Positions 62,933 through 64,000 of a stretch of 64,000 bases of DNA are shown piece by piece. The notes beneath the pieces were generated by a model. That model had not been told where the DNA came from, did not search any database, and saw only the letters and a program-made list of their open reading frames with translations. A program made the position numbers and the translations under genes. Each line of letters starts with the position of its first letter. Positions within the stretch are counted from its first letter, which is position 1. This DNA is from Candidatus Heimdallarchaeota archaeon B3_Heim (GTDB taxonomy: Archaea; Asgardarchaeota; Heimdallarchaeia; Hodarchaeales; Hodarchaeaceae), in the NCBI GenBank assembly GCA_003144275.1, contig NJBF01000006.1, forward strand, positions 45,677 through 109,676, written 5' to 3'.

Positions 62933-64000
62933 TTAACTTGCGCGAAGGCGAGAGTTAATAGCCAATCTTTCTAGAGTCATCTTTATTGTATCCTTTACCT
63001 TATCATTTTTCTGCATGTAACCTTCTAAGTAGGCCTTAACTTCATCAGGGTTATTCAACCCAGCTACAGATACAATATTGCTAATAACGCCTTCTAAATG
63101 CATCGGGTGGAGTTCTTCTAATTCAACTATATTTTTCTTGAACCATTCCCACAAATGATCAACTACAAACAAATTTCTCGCTGAGATCATAATTGGGAAA
63201 ATCTTGTTTTTACTTGGAACTTTTTCAATGACATAATCAAGTGCTTTTAACTGGAGATCCTTATCTTCAAAACTACCAATTGCACGAAGAATATTAATCG
63301 TTTCAGGTTCAGGTATGTCTGCACTCTCGAGTTTTTTAATTAAAATAGCAAATGATGAGGGAACTTGTGCAGCTCCAATACGCATTATACTAGATAATAG
63401 ATCAGGGTGAACAGATTTTCCTTCAAGATATTCATTGAATTTTTGGAGGCCAAATTCGGCGACTCCTTCATCATTGAAAAGATAACTTGAAATTAACAGC
63501 GAACTACGTAGATTTGTAACTTGGTGCGGTTCATCTTCTTTGGGTTCATAGCCAATATGTTCTAGGACTTTATAGAACGCTTTAAAGCCAATTGCACTAA
63601 TCCTTTCTCTCCGTGATTCAACAACTTGAAACGCATGAACTAGATTTGCACTCATAGCAACTAAGGGGAGATAATTGTCTTCTTCGGTAAAATATTCCAT
63701 AAAATCCAAATAATCGTCGATAGAATAGTCCTCACTTCTCACAAACGCATAAAGATTATTATGCAAACCATAACGATCTCTTGGGGATAAAACTTTCTGT
63801 TTAACTAATTTTCCAAGCGCATGGAGATTTTTCTTTTCATAAATCACTCGGTAAAAACCTGATTGTTCAAAATTTAATTTGTAAGCGGTTACCCCATCTG
63901 GTAAGGAAATATCCATTGATTTTTCGTTAAATACGAATCTTTGTGTATCAATCAATTGAGTTTCTCTGTAAAATGAAATTGTAAGAGGGATCATCCACAC
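62933..64000 (-). CDS. M1-family aminopeptidase, C-terminal part (runs beyond window)
   Basis: The minus-strand frame is open to the window edge, giving 355 residues of a C-terminal portion. WMIPLTISFYRE, then KLNFEQSGFYRVIYEK matches the beta-sandwich and N...G-x-YRVxY start of the ERAP1-like C-terminal domain. The helical remainder (LFNDEGVAEFGLQKFNEYLE) is also typical of M1 aminopeptidases such as tricorn-interacting factors. The catalytic HExxH part lies outside. These enzymes trim peptides made by the proteasome. No start can be assigned. Confidence 0.8.
   Translation of the reverse strand: MWMIPLTISFYRETQLIDTQRFVFNEKSMDISLPDGVTAYKLNFEQSGFYRVIYEKKNLHALGKLVKQKVLSPRDRYGLHNNLYAFVRSEDYSIDDYLDFMEYFTEEDNYLPLVAMSANLVHAFQVVESRRERISAIGFKAFYKVLEHIGYEPKEDEPHQVTNLRSSLLISSYLFNDEGVAEFGLQKFNEYLEGKSVHPDLLSSIMRIGAAQVPSSFAILIKKLESADIPEPETINILRAIGSFEDKDLQLKALDYVIEKVPSKNKIFPIMISARNLFVVDHLWEWFKKNIVELEELHPMHLEGVISNIVSVAGLNNPDEVKAYLEGYMQKNDKVKDTIKMTLERLAINSRLRAS

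Noticed and set aside
1..64000. tRNA, rRNA, CRISPR arrays, transposases and integrases
   Set aside because: Looked for in gaps and coding frames; none could be supported by eye. A tRNAscan or covariance search would be decisive.

Overview
The window looks like AT-rich genomic DNA from an archaeon, most likely an Asgard archaeon close to Heimdallarchaeia. Archaeal markers seen directly are an HMf-type histone, two thermosome subunits, proteasome alpha and beta subunits, RNA polymerase subunit K/Rpb6, ribosomal proteins eS17 and eS25, an archaeal/eukaryotic-type leucyl-tRNA synthetase, and two archaeal lipid enzymes (digeranylgeranylglyceryl phosphate synthase and a geranylgeranyl reductase). 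The Asgard assignment is an inference. It rests on a protein resembling ESCRT-II EAP30/Vps22, an 11-gene Nuo-type complex I, and a mix of bacterial-type catabolic genes with eukaryote-like information genes.

Layout. 1-6.7 kb: a cut-off ferritin-like gene, then nucleobase catabolism (MmsA-type aldehyde dehydrogenase, dihydropyrimidinase, PreA-type dihydropyrimidine dehydrogenase, an SsnA-like amidohydrolase) with a peroxiredoxin between. 7-10 kb: a secreted phospholipase D-like protein, a 62-residue unknown, the histone and a shortened methyltransferase-like gene. 10-16.6 kb: the thermosome pair, RpoK, the EAP30-like protein, a small beta-rich unknown, eS17, a zinc ribbon and a YkgJ-type cysteine-cluster protein. 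16.6-27 kb: glycerol-3-phosphate dehydrogenase, TatD nuclease, an odd nucleotidyltransferase, an HD phosphohydrolase, eS25, DUF554, DGGGP synthase, a slipin, a cyclophilin-like protein, a phosphoesterase and the proteasome pair. 27-34.5 kb: LeuRS, a winged-helix protein, Hsp20, an UppP homologue coupled to a DUF457 membrane hydrolase, and a zinc-finger protein. 34.5-46.5 kb: geranylgeranyl reductase and the nuoABCDHIJKLMN operon on the minus strand. 46.8-49.3 kb: a B12-binding radical SAM enzyme, a small winged-helix protein and a helical-repeat protein. 49.4-62.9 kb: a plus-strand run with an M24 peptidase, an MFS carrier, a phosphohexomutase-family enzyme, uridine phosphorylase, a PfkB kinase, a BMP lipoprotein, a double ABC ATPase, a giant fused permease and an L-fucose-isomerase-like protein. 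The window ends inside an M1 aminopeptidase gene.

How it fits together. The two ends read as one theme. Nucleosides could enter through the BMP/ABC system and be split by the phosphorylase. The sugar phosphate could go to the mutase and PfkB kinase, while the bases could go to PreA, dihydropyrimidinase, the deaminase-like amidohydrolase and MmsA. Complex I without NuoEFG, the FAD-linked glycerol-3-phosphate dehydrogenase and the reductase next to nuo suggest a quinone-based membrane electron chain.

Regulation. Several genes end in a hairpin plus T-tract whose hairpin contains the stop codon. Inverted repeats sit at predicted transcription starts of the histone, thermosome and nuo genes. I saw no tRNA, rRNA, CRISPR array or insertion sequence.
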